A stretch of DNA of 64,000 nt from positions 4,428 to 68,427 of the forward strand of contig BQKZ01002329.1 of assembly GCA_036244855.1 (NCBI GenBank), in the 5' to 3' direction. This document shows positions 47,202 through 58,881 of this stretch, piece after piece. Made by a program: the position numbers and the translations under genes. Each line of letters begins with the position of its first letter. Within the stretch, counting starts at the first letter, position 1. Source of the stretch: Temnopleurus reevesii (lineage: Eukaryota; Echinodermata; Echinoidea; Temnopleuroida; Temnopleuridae). Under the pieces are notes generated by a model that saw only the letters and a program-made list of their open reading frames with translations, was not told where the DNA came from and searched no databases.

Positions 47202-47447
47202 AAGCCCTGGGCCCTATTGCATAAAAAGTTGCGTTTTAACGCAAGTCAGAAAATTAAACGCAACTGCTAAATACGCGCTCTTGATTGGTTGAAAATAGAG
47301 TTGCGTTAAATTTTCTGACTTGCGTTTAGACGCAACTTTTTATGCAATCGGGCCCTGGTCACATACAGTAGGACCCCAGAAGCAACACGATTCAACACGA
47401 CTCTTTGTTCAGAGGTAGTTAAATGTGGTCCTATGTGACCGGGGCAT
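47202..47447. mobile_element. Palindromic MITE, family A, copy 5, split by family F
   Basis: The left tip AAGCCCTGG (47202-47210) is separated from the rest (TGGTCACATACAGTAGGACC onward, 47356-47447) by the family F element. The right arm has lost most of its inner half, keeping GTCCTATGTGACCGGGGC. The split and the deletion show it is an old copy. Confidence 0.8.
47211..47353. mobile_element. Palindromic MITE, family F, nested in family A
   Basis: The ends are GCCCTATTGCATAAAAAGTT and its complement ending TTTTTATGCAATCGGGC. Inner arms pair through AAGTCAGAAAATTAAACGCAA and TTAAATTTTCTGACTT. CCTGG is duplicated on both sides (47206-47210 and 47354-47358), exactly splitting family A sequence. 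The middle carries TTGATTGGTTGAAAATAG. It is non-coding. Confidence 0.85.
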
Positions 47448-47474
47448 TAGGGTGGACATAACAACGCACCCATA

Positions 47475-47757
47475 TTATAATAATAATAATAATACACAAC
47501 ATTTATATAGCGCTTAATACGAAGTGTTTCTAAGCGCTCTGTGCATTATTACCCGGCTATAACATGGCTACCATTCGGCGCTCACCGCATTCAAGAAATT
47601 TCTTCCTACCGGTACCCATTCACCTCATCTGGGTTGAGTGCAGCACAATGTGGATAAATTTCTTGCTGAAGGAAATTGACGACATGGGTAGGATTCGAAC
47701 CTACGATCCTCGTGTTGAAAGGCGAGAGTCAAAACCACTACACCACGACACCTCCAC
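47475..47757 (-). mobile_element. tRNA-headed SINE, minus strand
   Basis: The reverse complement has an A box TGGTGTAGTGG, a B box AGGTTCGAATCC, TTCAGCAAGAAATTTATCC, TGTGCTGCACTCAACCCAG and a tail with AGCGCTATATAAATG, then ATTATTATTA. The 97-codon ORF at 47564-47857 is derived from it. Confidence 0.85.
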
Positions 47758-49360
47758 CTGTGTGCTTATTTCCACTCTTATAGTACATCTCCCCACCGTA
47801 AGAATGCACATCTTAAGAATGATGCTATTATACCAGCGGCTTCACCCTTATTTCTAAGTGTGTAGTAATGTAATGAAAACGTGTCATACAAGGAATTTCG
47901 GAAGATGTTTGAGCTGCTAAATAAAGTGTCGTTCTGTGTTGTTTTTAACGAATCCACCTGCTCCAAGACATGACCTTATTGTCACCTAGATGTTTTTGTA
48001 ATTATAGACTTTCTTTGAAAATACTACGTGTCATAGGAGTTTTAAGACGGACCTACATTCTGTCGGCATAAAAAAGAAGAAGTTCAATAAAGGAATGACT
48101 ATTGAGAGAACAATTCAGCTGCCAGTGGTCAAATTACAGAGCCGATATATTTATCACGATGTACACAACTATTTTAGAGGTAATGCGTCGGCTGTTTTGG
48201 TCTACCACATAACTACCCTTTCACCGAAATTCCTATAAGGTATTTTACTCACATCAGCTTACTCAGAAGGCCTGTTTAGTATTGGAACCAAATCCACCTA
48301 GACAAGCTAATATTTATAAAGCTAACCCTAGAATATGTAAATTGTTGTTATTGTAAATGCAAAAATGGACCCGACAATTACCTGAAGTTCATTTTGGTCC
48401 AAATTTTTCAAATTACAAGCAATATAATACTGATAGAATCATCAGCGACGGTCGGTCGCTTATAATTTACTGCAACGTACCTTACGCTGATAAAGGTCTG
48501 CGGGGAGATACGGTGACTAGAGCGTATCAAAACGGTCTCATACATTAATATGATTTGCCATTGTATAATAATGCCTTTAAATCTACTAATAGGATGTTTA
48601 AAAAAATCTGTCAAATTGTCATTTTTTGTGGAAAATGACATTTGGAAATCGTACTTTAATTGTCACACTCTTCAAGTATGCTTATCGGTGAGTCAACATG
48701 CGCAAAAATCCTTTATTTCCTTGTTACATTATTTACTTTAAAACTCGATAACCCACTTGTTATGTGTAAAACGAACTGTGAAAAGTTTATTTTTCACCTG
48801 TTTTTTTCCTTATATATTTAAAGCCAGTGGAAATCGAAATGTTTTTGCATGTTTACATGAACTAATAAAGGATCGTGATGATGATGAATTTAGATTTAAA
48901 GGCGTTTTTCATTCAATTCTGAATATTTACGCCTATATGTATCTTGTATCTTGCATTTATATGATACAACTGGAAAATCTATAAATAACCCTTCTCTCTC
49001 ATTTAAAATTGTCCGGGATATTTTCTCCTTTCACAAATCGTTCACCATGTTCCCCAGTAAACATCGCAATAATTCATCACTACCCATCCTACTCATTCTT
49101 GAAAATATGCCTGTTTATAGTTTTGTAGTGATTAGTGCTCCTTCACACAAATCATGTGACTCTAATTATGAAGGCTGTCAGCTGATCAATAAATTACCAC
49201 AGGAACAATTTCAGATTTCTTCTGAATAGAGTCCTCTTTTAATACAAAATATGCAAGACTACATGTTCCAGGCATTTTTGTTTTCATAATGGTATTTCCC
49301 AACGTATTATGCTTTCTTTTCTCAGCCCCAGACGACAAATATTGAAATCATTGCAGGGCC
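47758..49360. other. Intergenic sequence, no gene seen
   Basis: ORFs of 63 to 92 codons overlap on plus-strand frames (48357-49229) without domain or splice support. Confidence 0.45.
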
Positions 49361-49753
49361 NNNNNNNNNNNNNNNNNNNNNNNNNNNNNNNNNNNNNNNN
49401 NNNNNNNNNNNNNNNNNNNNNNNNNNNNNNNNNNNNNNNNNNNNNNNNNNNNNNNNNNNNNNNNNNNNNNNNNNNNNNNNNNNNNNNNNNNNNNNNNNNN
49501 NNNNNNNNNNNNNNNNNNNNNNNNNNNNNNNNNNNNNNNNNNNNNNNNNNNNNNNNNNNNNNNNNNNNNNNNNNNNNNNNNNNNNNNNNNNNNNNNNNNN
49601 NNNNNNNNNNNNNNNNNNNNNNNNNNNNNNNNNNNNNNNNNNNNNNNNNNNNNNNNNNNNNNNNNNNNNNNNNNNNNNNNNNNNNNNNNNNNNNNNNNNN
49701 NNNNNNNNNNNNNNNNNNNNNNNNNNNNNNNNNNNNNNNNNNNNNNNNNNNNN
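49361..49753. other. Assembly gap of 393 N
   Basis: Unknown sequence. Unlike the other unresolved sites here, I see no shared sequence on its two sides. Confidence 0.98.
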
Positions 49754-49869
49754 TAAAAAAAACCCTTTAAATGCAAAATGTTTTTCATTATTGTTCTTAA
49801 ACATAAGATTAAAGATTCCAAACGTACCAACAGGCGCACATCTTTAAAACTTAATACCATTAGAATTAA

Positions 49870-49941
49870 ATCTATCCTTCTCCTCCTCATCCTCCTTTTC
49901 CTCCTCCTCCTAATTCTCCTACTCCTCCCTATCATCATCAT
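49870..49941. repeat. Pyrimidine-rich (TCC)n-type simple repeat
   Basis: An imperfect run of CTCCTC and TCATCA units. The Arg-rich minus-strand ORF and Leu/Ile-rich plus-strand ORF across it are by-products. Confidence 0.8.
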
Positions 49942-50213
49942 CAGTGAGATGTTGATTTTCTCTGGTAGCTTTAGAAGTAAACAAATAACTATAGTAAAAT
50001 GAACTTTCCCTGGATAGAAGACAGTCTTGGAATTGAGTCAATATATAGTGTGATTGAACCTATCCATGAACAAAAATACAGTTTGTATGTGAAAATAGAT
50101 CTCTAAAATTATCGAGTTTTCTATTCTAAACGCCTATTACGGCTATATACATTCTGGTAGAGGATACGTGAATCATTTATAATGAAAGAGCCTTTCGTAT
50201 ATACGCATACAAA

Positions 50214-50297
50214 TTATTTTATTTCATGAAACAAATCAACGTCTCTTTTCCTTAACATCAACCACATGTCCCACAGCTCAATAAATGTTTGTAAAGC
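50214..50297 (-). CDS. Possible terminal coding exon (unrecognised)
   Basis: On the minus strand a good acceptor (TATAGTCTCCTTATTCAG, AG at 50298-50299) is followed by 27 codons in phase 0 and a TAA. The peptide starts ALQTFIELWDMW, contains a basic LRKRD and ends LFHEIK; it looks amphipathic and helical. AATAAA overlaps the stop (50218-50223), unusually close. No upstream partner exon was found and I recognise no family. It could be the 3' end of a gene lying toward higher coordinates, or chance. Confidence 0.15.
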   Translation of the reverse strand, partial: ALQTFIELWDMWLMLRKRDVDLFHEIK

Positions 50298-50299
50298 CT

Positions 50300-50620
50300 G
50301 AATAAGGAGACTATAAAAAGGGTGTTGAAGCAGACAAATGAACTGTGAATTGTTGATGAACTTGACAGGGCGTGAGGAGATGATGATGATCATGGTCATG
50401 ATCGGTATGGGAGAGAAAGCTGTGACAAATGGCGACACGAAAAAGGTAATCATGTGTCATATCAACGTCCACTCCTATCTTTAGTTTCGTCTTAATGGGG
50501 AACTAAATAGGGAATATGTATTGTCGGTTGAACTGACTTTTGTGAATCTCGCCATTTAGCTTTGAACCATTGCGAAAAATCGTCACATTTTGTTTTTATG
50601 ACAGTATTAAGAGTGTACAG

Positions 50621-50660
<40 letters not shown>

Positions 50661-51793
50661 CTCTTTAGATACGTCTTTATAGGGAACTGGGAAGGAAATG
50701 TGTATTGTTGATTGAGTTGCGTTTTGCGCACCTCTCTATTTGTATTGGTTTTACACTATATTTTGTTTTAATGATATTATTCAGAATTTATTCAAAGTTT
50801 GCAAATACACTATATGTTATATGTTGCAACCAGTGATCCCTTGAATAAAATAAATGTGATTGAACGCAATTTAAAAAAAAAGTACATGTCGTAAATGTTC
50901 GTCCCTCATGGTAACAAATGAAGTTGCATTTTCTGTAAATTCCCTCAGCAGCGTTTAATCAAACTTTTTACATGCATGAAACTATTCCAACTATGGAGGC
51001 TAACCAATCTTCACTGCATGCCATCTCTGACTATCTTGTAAGCCCATATTCAAACATTTTGATGGATTTTATATATGAATATAGTTATGAAGCTTCCTTA
51101 CTTTCTTATTTTGATTTTTCTCTGAATAGGGACAGTTGTTAAAAAAAACGAATAATGCAATCATAATCATGCCTATCATAAAGTATAATATGTTACGGCT
51201 ACCTTTACCATCGCTTGTGTCTGTTGCTAAGTAGTGTTAATGGTTGCGTCGTCTGTACCTGTTGCATGCCATAATTATAAAATATTTTAGAGTGATGTTG
51301 TTCAAAAATTGAATGTAATATCACTTTCCAGAATATTAAAAATTTCAAGAAAATGAAGTTTAGCAATTGATCATATTTTCTTGTGTGTGTGTGTGTGTGG
51401 GTAGGCGGTAGAGTGTGTGCATGGGTGTGTTTGCGGGTGTTGTGTGCGTGTACGTGTATTTATTTTTTTTATAGATAAGTATAGCTGTGTGTATGTAATG
51501 TGTTTTAGTATTGCTCCTTCTGTCCACCAAAGCATATCATGCATGTTCATGCATTATCTATTCTTGACACTCAGTTTCTGGTATGTCACGGTCAAATGAT
51601 CACTTGGTAGAGTGTGTGATAGAAAAACTGTTATTAGACGTAAATTTTCCGAATCAAAACCTACATTCTCTGGGTAAAAAATACTCGAAACACTGATCTC
51701 CCATTCTGTTTGGGGATTTATTACAGGTCCGTTTGTAATGTCCATCTCACAAACGACTTGGCTGCGACCGGATCTAACTAGAGACCTTTACAA
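50300..51793. other. Intergenic sequence with simple repeats, no gene seen
   Basis: It contains a (CT)n tract at about 50624-50655 and a GT-rich region at 51381-51470. Two short segments near 50480-50545 and 50680-50745 are similar (ATAGGGAACT, GTATTGTYGRTTGA), an old local duplication. Confidence 0.55.
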
Positions 51794-52114
51794 ATGGTCG
51801 ATTGGGGTTCAAAAGGCTTTACCGCGTCAACACGAATTTACTGCTTTGAGAGCGAACTAATGGATGCTTTGCCAAGCGGAATGGAGTTTAAAAGTGACAT
51901 TGCAAAATTACCCTCCATTTCATGTTTACTGAAAAACAGTAAAGACGAGCCTCAAATAAACGTTTCACTAAATCATTCCAAAAAGGACCTAACATATGTC
52001 ATTGTTTCCCGAAGAGACGTTTTAAAAGTCAATACATCATCTTTGACATGTTTGATGCGTTTCTTTCCGTTGCTATACGTCCCGAAAGATTATACAAGCC
52101 ATATCTTTGGATGA
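51794..52114 (+). CDS. Hypothetical ORF of 106 codons, low support
   Basis: It has balanced amino-acid composition for this AT-rich region, with six cysteines spread along it and a possible N-glycosylation site (NVS). A stop lies in frame five codons upstream, so the ATG would have to be used directly. No signal peptide, domain or neighbouring promoter is visible. It may be a decayed exon or chance. Confidence 0.15.
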   Translation: MVDWGSKGFTASTRIYCFESELMDALPSGMEFKSDIAKLPSISCLLKNSKDEPQINVSLNHSKKDLTYVIVSRRDVLKVNTSSLTCLMRFFPLLYVPKDYTSHIFG

Positions 52115-54752
52115 TACTCTTCCTCTTATACGACTCTCGTAAACGCGATGCTTCTTCGTAGGTTCTGTCATCTCGGTTGGTTGAAAAGAACTCAGCCTGA
52201 CCATTTTAAGGAGGCAAAGGAGGTAACATTTCAAATCATGATTTTTTTTTGTAAACGATGTGTAGCTTGTGTAGATACACACATTTATCAATTTAAAAGA
52301 TATGAATTTGTGAAGAGTATAATGATATTAAGAATAGATAATAATAAGGATTATTAGCAACGGATTAAAAGGGAGCATACATATATTTCCACACCGAAAT
52401 TGAAAAAGATATATCTTTTAAGAAAAAAAATATTTTTCAATTACAATCTCCATATTGAATATGACTTTACCTGATGATTTTGTTAATGAAGCAGAGTTGA
52501 TATACTTTCTTCATAATACAAAATCTTTTGAAACAATTTTCACTAGCTGCTCAATATTTATTTCTGAAAAAAAAATTCTCGTCATCTGCACATCTGCATA
52601 AGAATTAACATTGTAAATGTATACTGAAAATACTAGATTTATTTCCAAAATCCTCTTAAACATATAAAAACGTGATTTTGTTTGTTTTTATATTTACTTT
52701 CATTCTCATGATGTTCTTCTGTATTTCTTGAGTAGCAAAACTTTTCACGTTCGGGTGTTGTGATAAAGGTGAAACATTATTTCTAAAAATGTATTTGATG
52801 TGCACGTCTCTCCCATAACTCTACGGATCCTACATTACTTTTTGCCATTTATAAAATATGACAAACACTCATTCTTCTATTTCGCTATCATAACAGTGAG
52901 CGTACGTGTTATGAGCGGTACAATATTTATGAAGGAGGATTGGTAATGATGACAGATATTACATACATGTATCCATGCATGACTGTAAATCAAATGACGT
53001 GAATGAAAACAATAAAGCGAGTTTGAAGACATTGAAATATATTGTTTCCCTCATTCTCTGAGTTATACAGATATACGACTTTATTTCTGATCGCCAGACA
53101 TTGTTGTAGATCTTTTGCTCTCAGAATGATATATACTAGAACCTGTAATCATGTTTGTATACAAAGTACGATATACCCCCACCCTCATGCTGCTCTTCAT
53201 TGGAGTATAACTAATAGCGCATATTTATTTTTTAATTTGACCCATTTCCGCTTTTCTTGAATTAAAGGCGGTGAACATCTAAGATACTTTGTGACACGCC
53301 TTCCATTTCTCCAATTTCTCAACTTAGTTTTTGTTTTGGTCGACTAATGAATTCAATGATTAAGAGATAAGTGATGTATATTAATGTAATCTAAAGCAGT
53401 ATCTGCAGATATTCTGACGAAAGCACTTTCTCGGTAGTAAATATGCTTTCAGGGAGGTTATGGCTGAACGAAAAGGTTTAGGATGTGAAAGGTGATAGTA
53501 TGCTTTGTGGTGATTGGACGTATACACAATCGCGTAGCCATAGAGGGGGGGGGGGCGCCCCCGTAGAATTTAGGAAAACGACAAACGAAATGAAAATAAA
53601 AGGAGGCTAAACAATGTGACGGCCTTCGGGTTTTTTTTGTGGGTTTTTCTTTGTGTGTGAAGACCATTTTCGCATTTAAAAAAATTCTTTGTGCGTGTTA
53701 GGTTGCCAGCGGAATGTAATTTACCAGCTTTCTATGACAGAAAATGTTGGAGGCTCATTTCGCCCCCGTTCAACTGAAATCCTGGCTACACCCGATACAC
53801 GTCGCACGGGTTGATTGACTAATTAAGTTTTTACTGAACACAGCTTATCCCCCCCCCCCCAACAAATTGATTTGATTGAATATAGTCATTCACCACGCTC
53901 ACGATATATTTGAATGAAACTGAAAGTTGCGTACAATGAAGATTGTAATCCTATACACCTCGCCTTTTCTTTCAAGTAAGAGCAACACCGATGGAGTTTA
54001 ACCTTATTAAGCCTTGTACAAACGTAGCATCAAAACACACACTTAATAAGTACACCCATACTTGAACATACACACACACGCACACGCACACGCACATCAT
54101 GACCCACATAACTACCCTACACATAGGAAATGAAATGGTCTGAAAAAATTGTCGTCTGACCTCTTTGGCAGTGAAAATGTCAATAAATTTATGATGTTAG
54201 ATGAGAATATATAGGACAGAGATCGTCACAATCAAGGCCTATTTCAGACATATTGAAGCCCACCAGTAGTTGTAGAACTGGTAGATATGACTTTACCATA
54301 AATTGAAATCAGAAAGAACATAGCTTTTTAGGAATTGGATAAGGGACTGTATATGTGAAGTAGTGTGATTCGATTCGATTGAGCAACTTAAGAATGTAAA
54401 TATTGATTTTGACATTCATTATAGTGTGAATTATCTGTAAATGTTGAAAATGTCGTGATAACTAGATTCTAGTATTTTAGCCTATAATTTGTACTGACAA
54501 GTATCACAGACTAAATATTTCTCCTTTGACGACACATATATACACCTTAATTCATTCCATTAAGTCTACACAAACCCTCTGACTGAAACCGCTGTGACCA
54601 CATCATATTCTAAGCCTAATGGCTTCTCCGCTAAAAAGTTCATTATAAAGGGATATATGTATTTCTAGGAAAAAGTATAAAGCATATTTTAAGCATGTTT
54701 TAGTATAATCCTCCGGTAGTTTGTATGACTAAATATTGGGACGCTGATCCTA
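52115..54752. other. Intergenic sequence, no gene seen
   Basis: It contains a G-run near 53546-53556, a C-run near 53851-53861 and a (CA)n tract near 54071-54096. No exon could be supported. Confidence 0.5.
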
Positions 54753-54885
54753 AAGCCCCAGTCACATATGGCACCGGAAGCAACACGATTCAACACGACT
54801 CTTTGTTTGCAGGCATCTAACTGTGAACTGAACAAAGAGTCGTGTTTAATCGTGTCGCTTCTGGGGTCATGTGTGACCGGGGCTT
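54753..54885. mobile_element. Palindromic MITE, family A, copy 6
   Basis: The 133-bp foldback has a left TA and tip AAGCCCCAGTCACATATGGC; the right arm ends TGTGTGACCGGGGCTT followed by TC (a decayed TA). The loop has copy 3 orientation with several changes, so this is one of the older copies. Confidence 0.9.
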
Positions 54886-55370
54886 TCATTCAGGAGCAAG
54901 GAATTTGATTGCTGTCAAAAATTCACAAACTCGAAAAAAAAAAAAAAGATGTGCGGAAGTACTCGATTCGATGGTGCGTCACTCCGAGTGAAATTTGTTT
55001 ACTTTACTTTACTGATTTCCATATACGTGCACGTCTTTCAGAATTAAAACTCGAAAGGTCAAAGGCATTGTTTCTTCATATTTTGTAACCTATTTCCAAC
55101 TTCCCAATTATACATGAAATACATAAATGGTTAACCCATCTTTAACCAATGAACCAGTCCAATTTATGACTATTTATTTTTTAATAATGAATGCAATGCT
55201 TAATTTTTCAGGTATAATAGTTTCAGGTACTATCTGCCATATTAATTTGCTGAAAGAATGATTGTCTCGTTTATTTTGCCTGTTCTAATATTTGAATTGA
55301 ATTGAATCGAATTTTTTTCTTCCACATCGTTTCTCTCTAGAATACAAAATGATGTTGATATTCGATCTTT

Positions 55371-55436
55371 AACCCGTTGACTACTGGAACCAGGCTATCC
55401 CTGCACGAAGTCTATGGGAATTACATAATTCTGTTT
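55371..55436 (+). mobile_element. Family G MITE fragment
   Basis: TAACCCGTTGACTACTGGAA, CCAGGCTAT and TCTATGGGAATTACA match the inner part of the element at 59716-59885 in reverse orientation. Only one end is visible. Confidence 0.5.
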
Positions 55437-57170
55437 CATCATTGAGTTAGATGTGTTTATTGGAGTATATGTAACAGATAATCCTCTTAGAGTAATATTC
55501 ATATAGGCATAAATAGAGTGTTCTAACATAAACAAGAAAATGTACTTTCTAATGCTTACCAACGGACGGTAAGCCGATCAACAATTGTAGTACAATTTTC
55601 ATACAAAAATAATTGAGTGAAATATCACGAAGCACGCATTTTTAACAAAGTGTGTGCGGTTTGTAAATGGATGGACTCAGCATTACTGGTTAAGAAGGAG
55701 GCGATAATCTATATTGTAATATTGCATTTATAAAATAATAAAACCCCCAAAATTTTCGTCCTACAGATATTTTGTGTAGATATATCTTTGTATAGTGTAC
55801 ATAACGAACCTTTAATCTGTACCCCCCCCCCCCTCTACATTCTACACTCATGTAAATTTCATTTAGGTTTAGTCATACTTAGAAACCATTTCACTCATTT
55901 AAGCTATGTTTCTCCTTCAGAATATTTTCTCTCTTTTGCTACTATGAATTATGTAAGTAAACCTCAAATTCAAATTTTCGTTCAATGATGATTCTATGTA
56001 TATCCATTGTGTATACATCTCTGCTTTCATAATTCATGTAGGCGTGTAGCCCATCTCTCTCCCCCCCCCCCCCCCCCCCCCCCCCCACACACACACACCA
56101 AAAAAATCAGTTGCCTTTGAATAGACAGTTTAAAAAATAGCGCTGGTCGGTCAGATAGTTATTTTTTAAATTAGTAATTTGCTTTCTTTTTTTGTTTACA
56201 CATTTCATGCGGATACAGATACCTATAGGAGAGTAAAAGCCAAAGAACCCCGTAAAATGACTTCTCTTTCCACATATTTGTTAAAAATTATTTTACTTTC
56301 CGGACATCGTTCCGTCAAATTTAAAAAAATGTAGCCCCGGAAAACGTCACAATTCCGAGAAGGCGGTGTGAAGAAAGATTCTGGTTTCATTTCCATTGCT
56401 AAGCCATATTTAAAAAAAATCAATATGCGACCCATTATAATAATTATAATAATTATAGATAACTCCACACTACCAATCACCACAAGAATCTCCACGAGCA
56501 TGAAAGCTGCAAAGAGTTTCACCTTCAATATTAATGGTATGTTTCCTTTATATTTAGACAAAATAATAATCGCCCGGGACTTAAAAAAGTGTAATAAAAT
56601 CAACCATCACTTCACACGCCCACCTCTCCACTCAGAAAGAACACCTGCTAATATTTTCAGTTCTGATACCTTGGTCATTTTCAAAAAGAAAAATATTTCT
56701 CCCTTCTTCAATGTCCTTCCCATTACTTGGACAACGACCAGCAGACGACTTAAAAGGATTTCTGACGTCCCTATAGGTGAAAATCAATTTAAAAACACAG
56801 ATCCTCGCTGTTTCTATGAGTTTTTGTGTTCTGACTGAGATTTTTTTATTTATTATTCATGCAGCATTTGAAGCATCAATTTATTGACCCACTTATAAAG
56901 CTTTCTGACTGTTCAAAAAGGTTTTTCATGTTTTGATGTGATATTGCATTTTTGTTTACGATTTGTGGTAGCATTAATATTTTCAGGGATGTATGTTGTC
57001 TGCTTGAATTAGCCGCCGTCGTTTTGAGTATTATACTCTCACACGTGTACTCTCATAATTGTAAGGTTGGACTGCTATTGATTCGTATTTGATTTGAAAT
57101 AATACATTTGTTATTTTCGTAGCTCTCGTACAATCTCACCTTGATCAAAAATATATAAAATGGTCTGTCA

Positions 57171-57174
<4 letters not shown>
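55437..57174. other. Intergenic sequence with a long C-run, no gene seen
   Basis: A run of about 26 C bases followed by (AC)n lies at about 56061-56098. The 156-codon plus-strand ORF at 56368-56838 includes an Ile run from an ATA repeat and overlaps a 126-codon ORF on the other strand; neither is recognised. Confidence 0.45.

Positions 57175-57222
<48 letters not shown>
57175..57222. repeat. (AT)n microsatellite
   Basis: Twenty-four uninterrupted AT units. Confidence 0.95.
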
Positions 57223-57224
<2 letters not shown>

Positions 57225-57535
57225 AATTGTGTACGTTAAGTTCTTAAGGTCTTTGATCTCAAATGCTTTTAAACTATTATTATTTTGTAAATTTTTACAA
57301 CAGTCAAATATAGATATAAAAAAAGAGACAAAATGAAACATTAAACTCTATATACTGCATGGTGTCTTGTCAAAATTAGAAGACTTGATTTTCGGTATTT
57401 GTGGTGCACTCAGCAATATGTCAGACAAGGGAATCTTGGATATAAAGTATATCAATCGACACTCCTAATCGGCTGCTTAATGTTAGTGAAATGACCATGA
57501 ATATCACTGCAAAGTTATCGTTTAGATTGCAATTT

Positions 57536-57960
57536 GTATGCAACATAGTTATTCATCTACCATATTTTTATATGTCGAGTGTAAAAAAAATCTTAAACTT
57601 CTAATGTAGTCAGAAAAGAACTTGAGCTTTCGATCCTTGCAGAATCTTAATCATAAGCAAAATGACAAGGAAAGTAAATGAACACACAAGTATATATAGT
57701 ATTATATAAACTTCAAATGTAAAATACATTTTTCAAAAAAATTTATGCGACATACTTATGCAGCTACCACATTTTTATATATCGAGTGTAAAAAAAATCT
57801 CAAACTTCAAATGTAGTCAAAAAAGAATTTGAGCTTTCGATCCTAGCAGAATCTTAATCATAAGCAAAATGATATCAACTTCAAATGTATAATACGTTCT
57901 CAATTTTTTTTTATGCGACATACTTATGCATCTACCACATTTTTATACGTCGAATGGAGA
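57536..57960. repeat. Degenerate tandem repeat, two units and a partial
   Basis: Units start near 57540, 57743 and 57913 at TATGCRACATACTTATGCA or its variant. Each carries CTACCAYATTTTTATAT, GTCGAGTGTAAAAAAAATCT, TGAGCTTTCGATCCT and AGAATCTTAATCATAAGC. The first spacing is about 200 bases and the second about 170. Unit 2 lacks the AAGTAAATGAACACAC insert of unit 1. Confidence 0.75.
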
Positions 57961-58003
57961 GATATTTTAACTCTCAAACATACAACAGAAATGTGTTGCA
58001 TCA

Positions 58004-58266
58004 TCATATTAAAGTGTATGGGAACACGCATGCAGGCAGAGAGTAGAAAAGGGCGCCGATGGCCACGGTAAGGTGATAGACATTCATATATGGAAGATGA
58101 GATCCTGAAAGTATTGGGTTTTCCCAACAGAAGAAGTGAAAATGAACACGGGTCCAGCCCATCTGAGTGACATAAATAGGTCCAATGAGCCCCCAATCTG
58201 TATTCGTTAAAAGCCATCGCGTGGCGATGATCCGCGCCCTAAAAACTTTCACTGCTCGCGTATCAT
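58004..58266 (-). pseudogene. Rhodopsin-type GPCR-like exon, probably a remnant
   Basis: A strong acceptor (TTATTTCCCCTGACAG, AG at 58267-58268) opens a frame of 86 residues ending in TGA. Numbered from the first full codon, residues 3-36 fit the intracellular loop 2 and helix 4 of class A receptors (basic, then ARIIATRW with Trp17, Pro29). FCWENP (Cys46) fits the loop cysteine that bonds to helix 3. Residues 62-86, ending LFYSLPACVFPYTLI, fit helix 5 with its Pro and Tyr, two residues shorter than usual. The base composition is GC-rich for the area. No exons for helices 1-3 or 6-7 were found within reach and the frame stops right after helix 5 without a donor, so a decayed or partial gene is likely. 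It could also be a chance hydrophobic ORF. Confidence 0.3.
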
Positions 58267-58387
58267 CTGTCAGGGGAAATAAGTTTTTCTTCCATTTTAT
58301 CTCCTTTTTTTTACTCAGATTTCTTCTCCACATCTGTTATAAAATAATTGTAACATTTTTTTTTTCTTTGAATTTTGCTCCCCAGTA

Positions 58388-58430
58388 GAGAGAGAGACAG
58401 AGAGAGAGAGAGGAAGAGAGAGTGAGAGAA
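58388..58430. repeat. (GA)n-rich simple repeat
   Basis: An imperfect run of AGAGAG units. Confidence 0.9.
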
Positions 58431-58609
58431 ATTTTCAACAATGTTTCATCATTTACCCCTTCCCTTTATCCATAAACATGATAAACTTTTTAAATCACAA
58501 TAATCGATTTGACATAGCTTATGCTTAAGAATGATTAATTACGTAGTTCTTCTTCTACTTCTTCTTTTTATTCTTCTTTTCCTTCTTCTTCTACCTCTTC
58601 TGTTATGTT

Positions 58610-58798
58610 TCACCTGGATCCCATGGAAGACCAGTATATAGTGTCGTGCCTGGCACTGCTGAATAGGATGTCCAGCCGAATCATATTTTTGTTTTATCAT
58701 GTAGATATGTAAGTATTTGTATAATTCATTTTGTTTTTATTTTTGTTTTGATTTTTGTTTTTTATTTGAATCGGAAAATAAATACAATACAATACAAT
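58610..58798 (+). mobile_element. LINE 3' end with (ACAAT)n tail
   Basis: CACCTGGATCCCATGGAAGA, CCAGTATATAGTGTCGTGCC and TGGCACTGCTGAATAGGATG form a conserved-looking 3' UTR. It is followed by T-rich sequence, CGGAAAATAAATACAATA and further ACAAT units. This structure is typical of 5'-truncated non-LTR retrotransposons; the exact clade cannot be set without the reverse transcriptase. Confidence 0.6.
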
Positions 58799-58881
58799 GG
58801 CAAAGAATTGAAGCTATTGCTTAATCCCAGTATGCTTAATTCCTTGTATGATTGACGTGATAGCTAACACATTGACGAATA

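Noticed and set aside
49348..50002. Arg-rich and Leu/Ile-rich ORFs
   Set aside because: They are products of a TCC-type simple repeat beside an assembly gap.
56368..56838. 156-codon plus-strand ORF
   Set aside because: It contains an Ile run from an ATA repeat, overlaps a 126-codon ORF on the other strand, and has no recognisable domain or splice sites.
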